A DNA stretch of 64,000 nucleotides from Vibrio salinus (GCF_021272385.1 NZ_JAJSDZ010000010.1:1-64000), one strand, 5' to 3'. Shown: positions 1-9,743, counted from the first letter of the stretch. Made by a program: numbers and translations. The notes: generated from the letters alone by a model not told the origin.

Positions 1-810
1 TGTTATAGCTTCTTTAAGGCTTTCTGTACTTTCAAGATAACGAGAATATCCCAATGCCTTTGCCTGTAGGTTCCATCATACCGACGATACGCTTTGCTAA
101 TCCGTGTCCCGTGCTCCCGGTAAAAAATACATTTCTGCAACTCACAATACGCTTCATTTCCTTTCAAAGGTGCATATCCACCGCCACCAATCACTCTTCA
201 CTTCCTGTTCAATCACCCAATACCTGATCCGGTTTTATGTAAACTTGTACATATCACACCAACGTCGGATCAGATACGCCATAACCTTTGTCCGGCGTTA
301 ATCCATATTCAGCCGATACCTTGCGTATAACAGAAGCAATATCTGCGTTATCGCCCGGTTGTCACCGGGCGATAATATAATTTTCTGACTGGAATGCTTC
401 ACCAGACCTTTGAGGTAGTTTTCCATTCCCAGCTTTACCTGCTGCTGCTCCGGATTCACTTAAACTGCCCTATCACCCGGGAAAAAAAATCAGATTGCTG
501 CCGGTCTAACTGTTCAAGCACAGCGCATCCCTCAGCAGTAATGTCGGCAACCTGGCGTCTTTTATCACGCGGGTCTGGCTGAACAGACACTAACCCTGCC
601 TTCTCAAGACGGACACCGTCCGGTGGCGTTAGATTATTTATCCACAACCAACTGCTCAGATAGCTGGTTGACAGACATAGGCTGTAAACGAATTTCTCCC
701 AAAGCATGAGCCTGAACGGGAGTAACGTGGAGCATTCCGCACTGTTTATCCAGCATTCCGAGCAGGCGAACCATCTGACGGGAATACTGACGTAATAATG
801 AATCCTTCAT
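1..810 (-). pseudogene. MarR-GNAT fusion regulator/acetyltransferase, multiply frameshifted
   Basis: From the ATG at 810 (AAGGAT ten bases upstream) the frame gives a MarR-type N-terminus, starting MKDSLLRQYSRQMVRLLG and running to LSEQLVVDK, where it hits a stop near 636. The MarR winged-helix continues in another frame (LEKAGLVSVQPDPRDKRRQV). A linker follows (QQVKLGMENYLKGL), then GNAT-like pieces in still other frames: [40 protein letters not shown] and GHGLAKRIVGMMEP. Families with this layout couple a MarR DNA-binding domain to an N-acetyltransferase domain. At least five indels break it, several in homopolymer runs. The C-terminus reaches the window edge. An intact relative of the same architecture lies at 32898-33854. 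Either a decayed gene or a poorly sequenced stretch. Confidence 0.75.
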
Positions 811-829
811 TTGGCATAATCCTTACATA

Positions 830-871
830 AAATTGCGCACCGCAACCAAATTTAGTTGCGGTGCGCAATTT
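830..871. promoter_or_regulatory. Nested palindrome, probable MarR operator pair
   Basis: A perfect 17-bp inverted repeat (arms 830-846 and 855-871, 8-bp spacer) lies 20 bp upstream of the broken MarR-GNAT start. Each arm is itself a small palindrome, TTGCG-CAC-CGCAA (833-845) and TTGCG-GTG-CGCAA (856-868), with centres 23 bp apart, about two helical turns. MarR proteins bind palindromes of this size as dimers and usually repress their own promoter, so two dimers on one DNA face is the natural reading. The site is undamaged although the gene is not. Confidence 0.6.
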
Positions 872-907
872 TGTCAAGACTAACCTGAATAAGACAGCTA
901 ACACATT

Positions 908-2228
908 TTAGTGAACAAAAACGGTAGCAAGTAAAAATCCGAACGGAACCGCAGCAATAATGCCGGAAATTCCGGGCAGGAAGAAAGGATGATTCAAATG
1001 AAAAGACCCATTCCATTTCCGGCTCAAAAACGAACCGGTATCATCCGTTTGCGATAGCAAATGCGGTGGTCGGATAATAATATTGGTAAATATACAAGGC
1101 ACTGACCGCAATGAAGCTTGCCAGAATGGTTCCGGCATCGACACCAATTGAAGCCGCTATAGGGATAAGAAGTGCACTGGTCGCTCCCTGACTGAACAAT
1201 AGAGCGCTGGTACAAAAACAAACACAGAGACAGAAGAGAAACGGATAATGATGCAAAACCGTTGCCGCAATATCTTTAATCTGACCGATATGGCCCCGAT
1301 AATAGTTGAACTCAGCCATACACTACATACCCAAAATGACAATGGATTGATTCAGCCCCATCGCGAAAAATTGGTGCCTGTTTAATCCGGTTTAGGGGTA
1401 CTTTACAAAATACAGCCATACCATACCAGAGAAACAAAAAACATCGTAATAATAATAATGTCTTTTGAACCTAAATGATGACCGATAACAGACTTAAACA
1501 TCAGCATAGCAACAATAAAGATAACGCCCCCAAGGAAAAGAAAACCGAACGTTTCGCTTCCGGTGTTATAGGTTCATCGGTATCTTCAATATCATCTAAA
1601 TTAACCAAACCATTTTTCACGCGTTCAAGATAAATGGGATCGTCTTTTAATTCACAACCTTGTCTGCTGGCAACAAATGCCGCAACGATACAACCAAATA
1701 ATGCGGATGGGAAAATCACAGCCATTGCGTCAACAAAGCTGACCCCCATTTTTTCCACGACAACATACATCGCCGCTGTTGCACCGGAAATTGGAGACGC
1801 CGTAATCGCAATCTGTGACGCAACAACCGAAGAACTCAGTGGCTGACTTGGCCTTACACCATTATCTTTCGCGACTTGTTGTATAACATTTAAAACAGAC
1901 ATAGCGGTGTATCCGGTACCTGCCAAAGTAGTTAAAACAAACGTAGTTGCAGGTGCAATAATGTTAATATATCTGGGATTATTTCTTAATAATTTTTCCG
2001 CACCATTAACCATGTATTTCATTCCGCCGGCTTCCTGCATTACGGAAAGTGCTAATAAACGGACATAATAATCAAAATAACAGAAACAGGGATATTTCCG
2101 GGAGCTAATCCCAATATATAAACGGCCACAACCATTCCTAATCCGCCGGCTAATCCAACACCGACACCGCCTAATTTCGCTGCCAGGATAATACATCCCA
2201 ACAGCAGTAAAACTTGAACAAATAACAT
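908..2228 (-). pseudogene. Dcu-family C4-dicarboxylate transporter, frameshifted
   Basis: Inner-membrane carrier of the DcuA/DcuB family, which exchanges fumarate, aspartate, malate and succinate, mainly under anaerobic conditions. ATG at 2228 follows AAGGAATC; the first frame reads MLFVQVLLLLGCIILAAKLG. The bulk (about 2060-1545) reads cleanly, including the family segments GGMKYMVNGAEKLLRNNP and VASQIAITASPISGATAAMY. The C-terminal DDTG and NHPFFLPG elements are in a further frame and end at 908. I count at least four shifts. The clearest are a short T run near 2057 (GTTTATTAG where GTTTTATTAG would keep frame) and another near 1547. It lies divergent from the aspartase, the partner it would serve in aspartate fermentation. 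DcuA versus DcuB was not resolved. Confidence 0.8.
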
Positions 2229-2530
2229 GGGGTAGATTCCTTAATCGTTATTATTTTAATAATTAAAAATGTCACAAAATATAAAAAACTCATCAAAGTA
2301 TTATTAAAATAACCGATAGAAACCCAAAATTTGAAATGCCTAATATTTACCATCAATAAAAATATCGCATAGGCCAAATTGACGAAAGTCAAAGTATCAA
2401 TAACATTTTTAAGCTACGAACTGCAGCTCATGCAGAATATTTATCAGAGCTAATATTTCGGCATTTCCTAATTAAATAAATCAGGATTATGTTATTCACA
2501 CATGTTAGCAATCCAGTAAAAGGTAACAAA
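2229..2530. other. Divergent intergenic region, dcu/aspA
   Basis: An AT-rich 302-bp region between the divergent Dcu transporter and aspartase starts. It should hold both promoters. The only distinct element I see is the 14-bp palindrome at 2379-2392, listed separately. Confidence 0.5.
2379..2392. promoter_or_regulatory. FNR-like palindrome TTGAC-GAAA-GTCAA
   Basis: TTGAC and GTCAA are perfect inverted halves with a 4-bp spacer, the geometry of an FNR/Anr site (consensus TTGAT-N4-ATCAA) with the inner T/A pair changed to C/G. It sits between the divergent dcu and aspA genes. FNR control of dcuB and aspartase-linked fumarate metabolism is known in enterobacteria. Assignment to FNR is inference from spacing and context. 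Confidence 0.4.
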
Positions 2531-3959
2531 ATGTTAGCGACCAAAGAAGAATTTAGAACGGAAGAAGATCTATTAGGGAAAATGCAGGTTTCCTGCATCT
2601 GCATACTATGGCATTCACAGTCTGCGGGCACGCAAAAAACTTTAATATCTCATCTACTACCATCGCAGATGTTCCTGATTTAGTGAAAGGTATTATTTTC
2701 ACAAAAAAGCAGCAGCAAAAGCCAATATGGAACTCGGTACCATTCAAAAAGAAATTGGAAACTATATTTTAAAAGCCTGTGATGCCGTATTAGTATCAAA
2801 TAAATGCATCAATGACTTTATTTCCGATGTGTATCAGGGCGGCGCAGGTACTTCCGTCAACATGAATGCCAATGAAGTTATCGCCAATATTGCACTTGAA
2901 CTGAAAGGGCATAAGAAAGGTGAATATCATATCATCAACCCTAACGATCACGTGAACAAAAGTCAGTCAACTAACTGTGCTTACCCTACCGGTTTCCGTA
3001 TTGCGGTCTACAGCAGCGTGATGAATCTGATCAAATCCATCGAATATCTTCAACACGAAATCGATGAAAAAGCAATGATACAAAGACATTCTGAAAATGG
3101 GCCGAACTCAGCTTCAGGATGCTGTCCAATGACTGTCGGTCAGGAGTTTCATGCTTACTCAACATTGCTAAAAGAAGAACTTAAAAATATAAAAAATACC
3201 GTTGATCTTCTGCTTGAAGTCAACCTGGGGGCAACCGCTATCGGCACTGGCCTGAATGCCATTGAAGGATATCAGGAACTTGCTGTGCATTATCTGGCTG
3301 AATTTACAGGCTTTAACTGTACACCGGCTGAAGACTTAATTGAAGCGACTTCTGATTGCGGTGCCTATGTTACTGTTCATGCTGCGCTAAAACGGCTTGC
3401 CGTTAAATTATCCAAGGTTTGTAATGACCTGCGTTTACTTTCTTCAGGACCAAGAGCCGGACTGAATGAAATCAACCTTCCTGAATTACAGGCGGGTTCC
3501 TCAATCATGCCGGCAAAAGTAAACCCAGTAATACCTGAAGTCGTAAATCAGGTATGCTTCAAAGTTATTGGTAATGACACAACCGTGACTTTCGCCGCTG
3601 AAGCAGGACAGTTACAGCTTAATGTAATGGAACCGGTTATTGGTCAGGCTATATTTGAATCCATTTCTTTATTAAATAATGCATGCCTGACTCTGGCAGA
3701 TAAATGTATCAAAGGAATTACGGTTAACCGTGAGATTTGTGAAAACTACGTTCTGAACTCAATTGGAATTGTCACTTATCTTAATCCGTTCATCGGTCAC
3801 CACGAAGGTGATATCGTCGGAAAAATATGCGCTCAAACCGGTAAGAGTGTCCGTGAAGTGGTTCTGGAAAGGAAGCTTCTGGGCGAAGCGGAGCTTGACC
3901 AGATCTTATCCGCATCAAACTTTATGCAACCGAAATATACAGCAAATTTATACAAATAA
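2531..3959 (+). pseudogene. aspA: Aspartate ammonia-lyase (aspartase), frameshifted
   Basis: Would convert L-aspartate to fumarate and ammonia. ATG at 2531 opens MLATKEEFRTEEDLLGKMQV, then the frame is lost. An extra T (GTTTCC) and an A-run change shift the next 60 codons, and a missing A near 2707 restores the long frame (2727-3959). A compensating pair near 3080 and 3129 garbles the stretch that should read [14 protein letters not shown]. The rest matches aspartase closely, including the signature [11 protein letters not shown] with the catalytic serine. The usually invariant NDAYP after QST reads NCAYP here, which takes two base changes (GAT to TGT). That substitution argues for real decay; the homopolymer indels alone could be sequencing error. 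Confidence 0.85.
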
Positions 3960-3966
3960 CCCCTGA

Positions 3967-3996
3967 AAAATGCCAGCGAATTGCCGCTGGCATTTT
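3967..3996 (+). terminator. Rho-independent terminator after aspA
   Basis: A perfect 12-bp stem (AAAATGCCAGCG and CGCTGGCATTTT) with a 6-base loop lies 8 bp after the aspartase stop. It separates aspA from the asparaginase gene, which therefore needs its own promoter or read-through. Confidence 0.75.
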
Positions 3997-4018
3997 CATA
4001 TTTATAAGGATGCAATCT

Positions 4019-5080
4019 ATGTTGAAAACGTCTTTGGGCAAGAGTCTTTTATTGAGTTCAATTTGTTTTAGCTGTTTTACTACAGCCGGTGAACTACCTA
4101 ATATTGCCATTTTAGCGACAGGCGGCACCATCGCAGGAGCCGGACAAAGTGCGACAGATTCCAGCTATACGGCAGGTAAAGTTGGCGTAGAACAATTGGT
4201 AGCAGCGGTTCCTGAAATCGAAAAGTTAGCAAACATCACCGGAGAACAAGTGGTTAGCATTGGTTCTCAGGACATGAATGACGAAGTTTGGTTGAAACTG
4301 GCAAAGCGTGTTAATGCCTTACTGAAAAGAGACGATATTGATGGTGTTGTGATTACACATGGTACAGATACCATGGAAGAAACTGCCTATTTTCTTGATC
4401 TGACAATAAAAAGCGATAAACCAGTGGTATTGGTTGGCTCTATGCGCCCTTCTACCGCCAAAAGTGCAGATGGTCCAATGAACCTTTACAATGCAGTTGT
4501 CACAGCAACAGACAAAGATTCTTATGGTCAGGGTGTCGTGGTTGCTATGAATGACGCAGTATTTGATGCTCGTGATGTCACAAAATCAAACACAACATCA
4601 GTCCAGACATTCAAATCACCCAACTACGGCCCTATAGGTTATATTCATAACAGCGATGTTCAGTACGACCGGGCACCCCGTCACCGACACACCACTCAAA
4701 CCCCTTTTGATGTATCCAAAATCAACCATTTACCCAAGGTTGGTATTGTCTATAACTACGCTAACGCATCGGCTCTGCCGGTTCAGGCATATACTCAGTC
4801 GAAATTTGATGGCATTGTCAGTGCCGGAGTCGGAAACGGTAACATGTATCACACTGTATTTGACGCATTAGAAAAGGCCAGTAAAAACGGCATTGTCGTC
4901 GTACGTAGCTCAAGAACCGGTAGCGGTTCAACGACACTGCATGCAGAAGTCAATGATGATAAATACGGCTTTGTCGCATCCGGTACACTAAACCCTCAGA
5001 AAGCACGTATTCTTTTGATGCTGTCTTTGCTTGAAACCAAAAACTACAAAGTCATTCAAAAGAATTTTTCTTTGTATTAA
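4019..5080 (+). CDS. ansB: Periplasmic L-asparaginase II
   Basis: Hydrolyses L-asparagine to aspartate and ammonia in the periplasm. The ATG at 4019 is preferred over the in-frame ATG at 4010 because AAGGA (4006-4010) overlaps the latter but sits 8 bases before the former. The 353-residue product begins with a signal peptide of about 22 residues ending near TTAGELPN. The mature protein opens with LATGGTIAG, which holds the first catalytic threonine. HGTDTMEETAYFL carries the second Thr-Asp pair and VLVGSMRP follows. Length and motifs are normal for the type II family. It follows the aspartase on the same strand, and its aspartate product would feed that enzyme. Confidence 0.95.
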   Translation: MLKTSLGKSLLLSSICFSCFTTAGELPNIAILATGGTIAGAGQSATDSSYTAGKVGVEQLVAAVPEIEKLANITGEQVVSIGSQDMNDEVWLKLAKRVNALLKRDDIDGVVITHGTDTMEETAYFLDLTIKSDKPVVLVGSMRPSTAKSADGPMNLYNAVVTATDKDSYGQGVVVAMNDAVFDARDVTKSNTTSVQTFKSPNYGPIGYIHNSDVQYDRAPRHRHTTQTPFDVSKINHLPKVGIVYNYANASALPVQAYTQSKFDGIVSAGVGNGNMYHTVFDALEKASKNGIVVVRSSRTGSGSTTLHAEVNDDKYGFVASGTLNPQKARILLMLSLLETKNYKVIQKNFSLY

Positions 5081-5108
5081 AACGAATACACGAAAAGAAC
5101 ACAGACTT

Positions 5109-5135
5109 AAAAAGCCTCATACGAGGCTTTTTAAT
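5109..5135 (+). terminator. Terminator after ansB
   Basis: A 10-bp stem (AAAAAGCCTC and GAGGCTTTTT) with loop ATAC and a T-rich tail. Its A-T-rich flanks would let it act in both directions, between convergent ansB and the LysR gene. Confidence 0.8.
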
Positions 5136-5155
5136 CTTTGTATCCACAAATAACC

Positions 5156-6079
5156 TTACCCAACCAACAACGTTCCACAAAGGTCCTTAATTGGGCATAT
5201 CTGCTTTAATTCATTCCAAATAGTTTCACAGGTTTCATGAAGTCTTGTGTGGTACCGGTAAATATACAACTCCATAGCGATTGGCTTTCTCTCTGTAAGA
5301 ATCACCAATTTTTTTTCTTCTAACTCTTTGCGAATAGAGTAATCCGGCAGCCAGCAAACCCCTTGCCCATTTAAAGCGAGAGCTTTTATAAAGTTGGTCA
5401 TGGAAGCGGAACAAATACTATTTTGAGTCAGCTGGGCATTATTCCTCTGAATAATTCTTCCCATATAACTTTCCGGAGTATAGTCAAGACAGGGAACTTG
5501 AGCGTTATCATCGTTATCTAAACTAAACAGTGGATTACCCTTACCATCCGTTCCGGAAACACAGTACAGGTAACTCTTACCTAAATAAATGGATCGGTAG
5601 GGTGAAACCTGTAATTTATCTTCGTAAAATGAAAACAGAAAATCACATTTTCCATCCACGAGAAGATCAACTCCATCTTTCACTTCATTTGCAACGACAG
5701 CTAAACGGGTACTGTTCTGCCTTGGTTTAAAAAGACTCTCATGCAATTTGGGTAATAATGTAATTGCGATAGAATGAACGGCACTCAACCTGACGGTATG
5801 GCATCCACGAGATAGGCTTCCTGAGAGACGGTTGGCTTCTTCTTCAAGCTGCCCCAGAATTGAAATTGCTGTTGATTTAAATTGTCGCCCGGCGACAGTC
5901 AGTTCAATTGGCGTTTTCCCTCTGAAAACCAGTTCAACACCTAACTCAGATTCAAGTGATTTTATTCGTCTGCTAAATGCGGGTTGCGTGACATTACGAA
6001 TTTCAGCAGCTTGAGAAAAACTTCGGACATCACTGAGCGCTAAAAAATCTTTTAACCATTTTGTTTCGATATTATTCAT
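5156..6079 (-). CDS. LysR-family transcriptional regulator, HypT/YjiE-like
   Basis: A 307-residue LysR regulator. The winged HTH occupies residues 4-63 (FSQAAEIRNVTQPAFSRRIK), followed by the co-inducer-binding domain. The opening NIETKWLKDFLAL and the later SYMGRIIQRN resemble Escherichia coli HypT (YjiE), the hypochlorite-responsive regulator. I would not carry the inducer over, because the conserved methionines were not checked. It diverges from the symporter at 6483 across 403 bp and converges on ansB, so control of the symporter or of asparagine/aspartate use is the natural guess. Confidence 0.85.
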   Translation of the reverse strand: MNNIETKWLKDFLALSDVRSFSQAAEIRNVTQPAFSRRIKSLESELGVELVFRGKTPIELTVAGRQFKSTAISILGQLEEEANRLSGSLSRGCHTVRLSAVHSIAITLLPKLHESLFKPRQNSTRLAVVANEVKDGVDLLVDGKCDFLFSFYEDKLQVSPYRSIYLGKSYLYCVSGTDGKGNPLFSLDNDDNAQVPCLDYTPESYMGRIIQRNNAQLTQNSICSASMTNFIKALALNGQGVCWLPDYSIRKELEEKKLVILTERKPIAMELYIYRYHTRLHETCETIWNELKQICPIKDLCGTLLVG

Positions 6080-6482
6080 TTTGTAACCGAATTACTTTTT
6101 GATAATCAAGTATATTGGCACTCCATGCATGAAGATTTTAACAATTAATATCCATTTATTAGCTTATTAAAAGTACAATTTACAAATTAATTCTAATAAG
6201 ACTAAGTCAAAAACCGGGATCAAAGAATAACACAAGTTAGTTTTAATTCTATTATTTTAGTTAAAAAAAGATAAAAAATGCAACCACATGATTTATATAT
6301 GAAATAATTTTTTCAGTTATACAGATCACAATGTAAGAAAGATAATAATGCTTTATTTTAATCCATATGTATAAATTAGCATTTCTTAAATGAAATAAAC
6401 CCATTTATCATGTGGTTTAATTATAAAAAATAATAACATAAAAATAAACATATTATCCAAACGTAAAACATAGGTTATAAAA
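6080..6482. other. AT-rich divergent intergenic region
   Basis: A 403-bp gap between the LysR gene and the symporter. It is very AT-rich and should hold both promoters and LysR sites. I could not single out a convincing LysR box. An 11-bp palindrome TTGATAATCAA (6099-6109) lies 20 bp from the LysR start and may be autoregulatory. Confidence 0.4.
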
Positions 6483-7658
6483 ATGAACTTAATTATAAAA
6501 TTATTTTTCGGAATAATATTCGGAATTATAGTTGGTCAGTTTATGCCTGACTTTCTAATCCAAATATTAATAACAATCAAAGCTTTTGTTAGTCAACTTA
6601 TAAAATTTGTTATTCCCTTGCTAATATTGTTCTATGTTACCAGTGGAATAGCCGGACTTCCAAAAAACTCAGGAAAACTCTTGTCCAAAACTGTCGGGCT
6701 TTCCTATTTATCCACATTACTGGCTGGTATTTTTGCATTTACCGTTGCATCAACTCTTTTCCCTCCCCTTTTACACGGTGCAGGCAAATTACCAGAAACC
6801 GGTACGGTATTAGGCCCATTAATAAATCTGCAAATTCCACCCATGATGAACATCATGACAGCTTTAACCATTGCTTTTATGTTTGGTATCGGAATCTCAC
6901 ATAAAGGCTACGAACATCTGAAAATAGTCAGTGATCAGGGTCGGGATGTTGTTGAAATGTTCTTAAACAAAGTAATGATCCCCGCCTTACCACTTTACAT
7001 CGCGGGTGTCTTTGCAGATGTGACAGCAAAAGGAACCATTTTTGCCACATTAAAAACATTTAGTCTGGTAATTCTTGCAATCATTGTCATGCACTGGATA
7101 TGGCTGTTATTTCAATTCTCCCTTACCGGAGCTATCCTGAAACGTTCTCCGTTAGGTATTTTAAAAGTAATGTTACCGGCGTACCTGACTGCAGTCGGTA
7201 CTATGTCTTCAGCCGCTACCGTCCCGGTCACTTTACGGCAAACGAAAATGAACGGCGTTTCCAAGTCAGTCGCAAATTTTGTTGTGCCACTCTGCGCGAA
7301 TATCCATATGTCCGGCTCAGCAATCAGTATTGCGGGGGTTTCCGTCGCCGTCATGTTAATGACAGGATACTTTCATCTTATTTCACTGACTCACGCTTTG
7401 CCATTTTTAGCAATGTTGGGGGTTACCATGGTTGCAGCCCCCGGAGCACCGGGTGGAGCAGTCATGGCTTCTGTCGGACTCCTCGGTTCTATGCTGGGTT
7501 TTACTGAAGAAATGATTGCGCTTCAGATTATTCTTCATCTGGCACAGGATAGCTTCGGAACAGCCTGCAATGTCACTGGGGATGGTGTTATCGCACTGCT
7601 GATTAACCGGATAGAAGAAGAGCAGGAAATAGAATCTGTTGGCGACTCAGTCATCTAA
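6483..7658 (+). CDS. Dicarboxylate/amino acid:cation symporter (DAACS family)
   Basis: A 391-residue inner-membrane secondary transporter of the glutamate/aspartate/C4-dicarboxylate symporter family. Hydrophobic segments run throughout. Family hallmarks are the serine-rich hairpin-1 region (TMSSAATVPVTL, about 240-251), the APGAPGGAVMAS segment near 319, and a final NVTGDGVIALLINRI (about 360-374), which carries the Asn and Asp that bind cation and substrate in this fold. It is shorter than GltP-type members (about 420-440), mainly at the ends. Likely substrates are glutamate, aspartate, serine or dicarboxylates; the sequence does not decide. Confidence 0.85.
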   Translation: MNLIIKLFFGIIFGIIVGQFMPDFLIQILITIKAFVSQLIKFVIPLLILFYVTSGIAGLPKNSGKLLSKTVGLSYLSTLLAGIFAFTVASTLFPPLLHGAGKLPETGTVLGPLINLQIPPMMNIMTALTIAFMFGIGISHKGYEHLKIVSDQGRDVVEMFLNKVMIPALPLYIAGVFADVTAKGTIFATLKTFSLVILAIIVMHWIWLLFQFSLTGAILKRSPLGILKVMLPAYLTAVGTMSSAATVPVTLRQTKMNGVSKSVANFVVPLCANIHMSGSAISIAGVSVAVMLMTGYFHLISLTHALPFLAMLGVTMVAAPGAPGGAVMASVGLLGSMLGFTEEMIALQIILHLAQDSFGTACNVTGDGVIALLINRIEEEQEIESVGDSVI

Positions 7659-7708
7659 CTAAAGGTTACCGCGCAACAATACGAAAAGAATAACGCTCCA
7701 CAAATAAT

Positions 7709-7734
7709 ATGCGCTGCCATTAATAGCAGCGCAT
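7709..7734. terminator. Bidirectional terminator
   Basis: A 9-bp perfect stem (ATGCGCTGC and GCAGCGCAT) with an 8-base loop lies between the convergent symporter and sbmA genes. Neither side has a long T tract. Confidence 0.55.
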
Positions 7735-7758
7735 TCATAAACGTTCAGTCAGAGAAAC

Positions 7759-9045
7759 TTAATTGTTTTCTAACACTTCCTGCGTCTCAACTTCAATAGG
7801 ATCCAATGCCTTAAGGTCTACAGCCTGCTCAAAGGCTTTTAAACGTTTATAAATAGACAACAGTTCAACGATTGTAGTCCAGGAGTTAACCAGATACTGG
7901 AACGAATTCTCAACCTGACCGAATGCATTTAATATCCTCTGCATAATACCGAGAGTAAATACACCGGCTACAATGGAAGGCGCTAAAGCAATCATGGGAA
8001 TAAACGCCCCAAACTGCAGGTATCCATACCGAACAATATTAAAATACACATAATGCCAGTAAAGCTTGAAATAATTCTGCCGGACATTCCCAAACAGCTC
8101 CTGCAGTGTAACCGGCTGAGCCCGCTCTTCATGGTCTTCGCCGTAAACAAGCTCTTTACGATAAGCCGCTTCAACCTTCTGATTTTTAAACTCAAGTCCC
8201 GGCAGTTTTATCCCTGCAACGGACAACAATAATGTCCCAAAGATTGACCACAAAATAGCAATAAACACCAGCGCCTGAGGGACTTCTCCCACCAGAGGCA
8301 ATTCTTTGACATAACCGGACAACCCCCAGAGAATGGGTAAAAATGCTATCAGCGTCATAACGGAATTTAACAGGCTGACACCCAGACTTTCCATAATAGA
8401 GGCAAAACGCATGGTATCTTCCTGAATACGCTGGGAAGCCCCTTCGATGTGACGGACATGCTGCCACTTGGAGGTATAGTAGTCCGTCATAGCTGTTCGC
8501 CAACGGAAGACAAAATGGCTGACGAAAAAGGCATTACAAACCGCAACAATAATAGCTACCATCAGAATAATTAACACCGTCGACAACTCTGAATAAAATT
8601 TCGTCAACGTAATGCTATTCGGTGTGGCAAGTGCTTTTTGAATCAGATTATAAAATTCTCCGTACCACTCGTTTAGCCTGACACTCACTTCGACCTGAAA
8701 CCAGGTAATAAAGACAATCAGAGCAGAGCCAGACACAGACCACTTGGCCCATTTCTGCCCGCCCCATATCATCCAGACACCAATAAAAATGGCGTAACAA
8801 ACAGCCATATACTGATAAAGCCATGCGTTCGTCGCATTCTCTGTCAGTTCATGAAAATGCATCTTAGCCAACTGATTCGCATTTGCCGCTAATGAATCTG
8901 GATAATCAATACCGAATACGGATGCCATACTCAACTTTGGCCCCAGCCCCTGAACAACGGTATACCAACTAATAACACACAATAATGACCAGAAAACAAA
9001 ACTGAAAAAAAACAACTTAGGTTTTGGAAAAAACGAATCAAACAA
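7759..9045 (-). CDS. sbmA: SbmA/BacA-family peptide antibiotic transporter, TTG start
   Basis: An inner-membrane, proton-driven importer of proline-rich antimicrobial peptides, microcins B17/J25 and related compounds in its family. The 428-residue product follows E. coli SbmA along its length: FPKPKLFFFSFVFW at the start, FFVSHFVFRWRTAM, RHIEGASQRIQEDTMRFAS, KLPGLEFKNQKVEAAYRKEL, and NSWTTIVELLSIYKRL near the end. It has no ATPase domain, as expected for SbmA rather than the ABC-type relatives. The start is TTG at 9045, preceded by AGAGGTAAG at normal spacing, with no usable ATG nearby; low initiation may limit expression. Confidence 0.9.
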   Translation of the reverse strand: MFDSFFPKPKLFFFSFVFWSLLCVISWYTVVQGLGPKLSMASVFGIDYPDSLAANANQLAKMHFHELTENATNAWLYQYMAVCYAIFIGVWMIWGGQKWAKWSVSGSALIVFITWFQVEVSVRLNEWYGEFYNLIQKALATPNSITLTKFYSELSTVLIILMVAIIVAVCNAFFVSHFVFRWRTAMTDYYTSKWQHVRHIEGASQRIQEDTMRFASIMESLGVSLLNSVMTLIAFLPILWGLSGYVKELPLVGEVPQALVFIAILWSIFGTLLLSVAGIKLPGLEFKNQKVEAAYRKELVYGEDHEERAQPVTLQELFGNVRQNYFKLYWHYVYFNIVRYGYLQFGAFIPMIALAPSIVAGVFTLGIMQRILNAFGQVENSFQYLVNSWTTIVELLSIYKRLKAFEQAVDLKALDPIEVETQEVLENN

Positions 9046-9338
9046 AATACTTACCTCTTATCCATCAGCCAGTAGCAAAATGGATATCCTCTCCACCTGA
9101 ATAATCATATTTTTGTGTTCAAATTAGACATTTTCATTACAGAATAATGTCTTACCCTAACTACGACGACGAGTATTGATTAATTTGACCAAAGAAGTAA
9201 ACAAAAATTCAATTTAAAAATAAGACTCGATAACAAAAGTATTGACTGAAAAATGACACACCCTGTTCATTGCTCATACTTAGCGTTCTTATTATGTGTA
9301 GTAAGTTTACTATTTCGATTTCATATGTGAGCGTAATA

Positions 9339-9626
9339 ATGCAGAAACTTATTTCAGCAGCGGCAATAATGGCTTTATTATTTTTAGTATGGGGAATTGG
9401 AATTGCCAATGTAATGGCAGATAACGCATCAACGACAACCCGGAATAAGGAAAAAAAACAAGCCCAGCATCATCCGGTAAATAAGCGTTCCGGACAGGCA
9501 AGAAATAAAGGGACGATCAGAAAGCCCTCAGACAAAGAGAAATCGCCTGACTGGAACAAAGACTTTCAGAAAATCGAGAAAGAAATGAAAAAAGAACAGG
9601 CTGAGCTAAAGTCTCTGACCGAATAA
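9339..9626 (+). CDS. Small secreted or anchored hypothetical protein
   Basis: A 95-residue product from ATG 9339. It starts with a hydrophobic segment, AAAIMALLFLVWGIGIAN, that can be a signal peptide or a membrane anchor. The rest is very polar and lysine-rich, ending in a short helical, coiled-coil-like tail of alternating Lys and Glu. An in-frame ATG at 9270 would add 23 residues but has no ribosome-binding site. No family recognised. It diverges from sbmA across about 290 bp; any link with peptide uptake is speculation. Confidence 0.55.
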   Translation: MQKLISAAAIMALLFLVWGIGIANVMADNASTTTRNKEKKQAQHHPVNKRSGQARNKGTIRKPSDKEKSPDWNKDFQKIEKEMKKEQAELKSLTE

Positions 9627-9743
9627 ACAATACCGAGAAATCAGCATCAGTAAAGTCGGCTAAATTCTGCAAACCCAGCTCTTTCAAATAACTAAACAAA
9701 TCACTAACCCTAATTTTTACGACTGCCTATGTGTTGCTGACTT

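Noticed and set aside
6099..6109. TTGATAATCAA as an FNR site
   Set aside because: The halves resemble FNR half-sites but the spacing is one base instead of four, so FNR binding is not supported.
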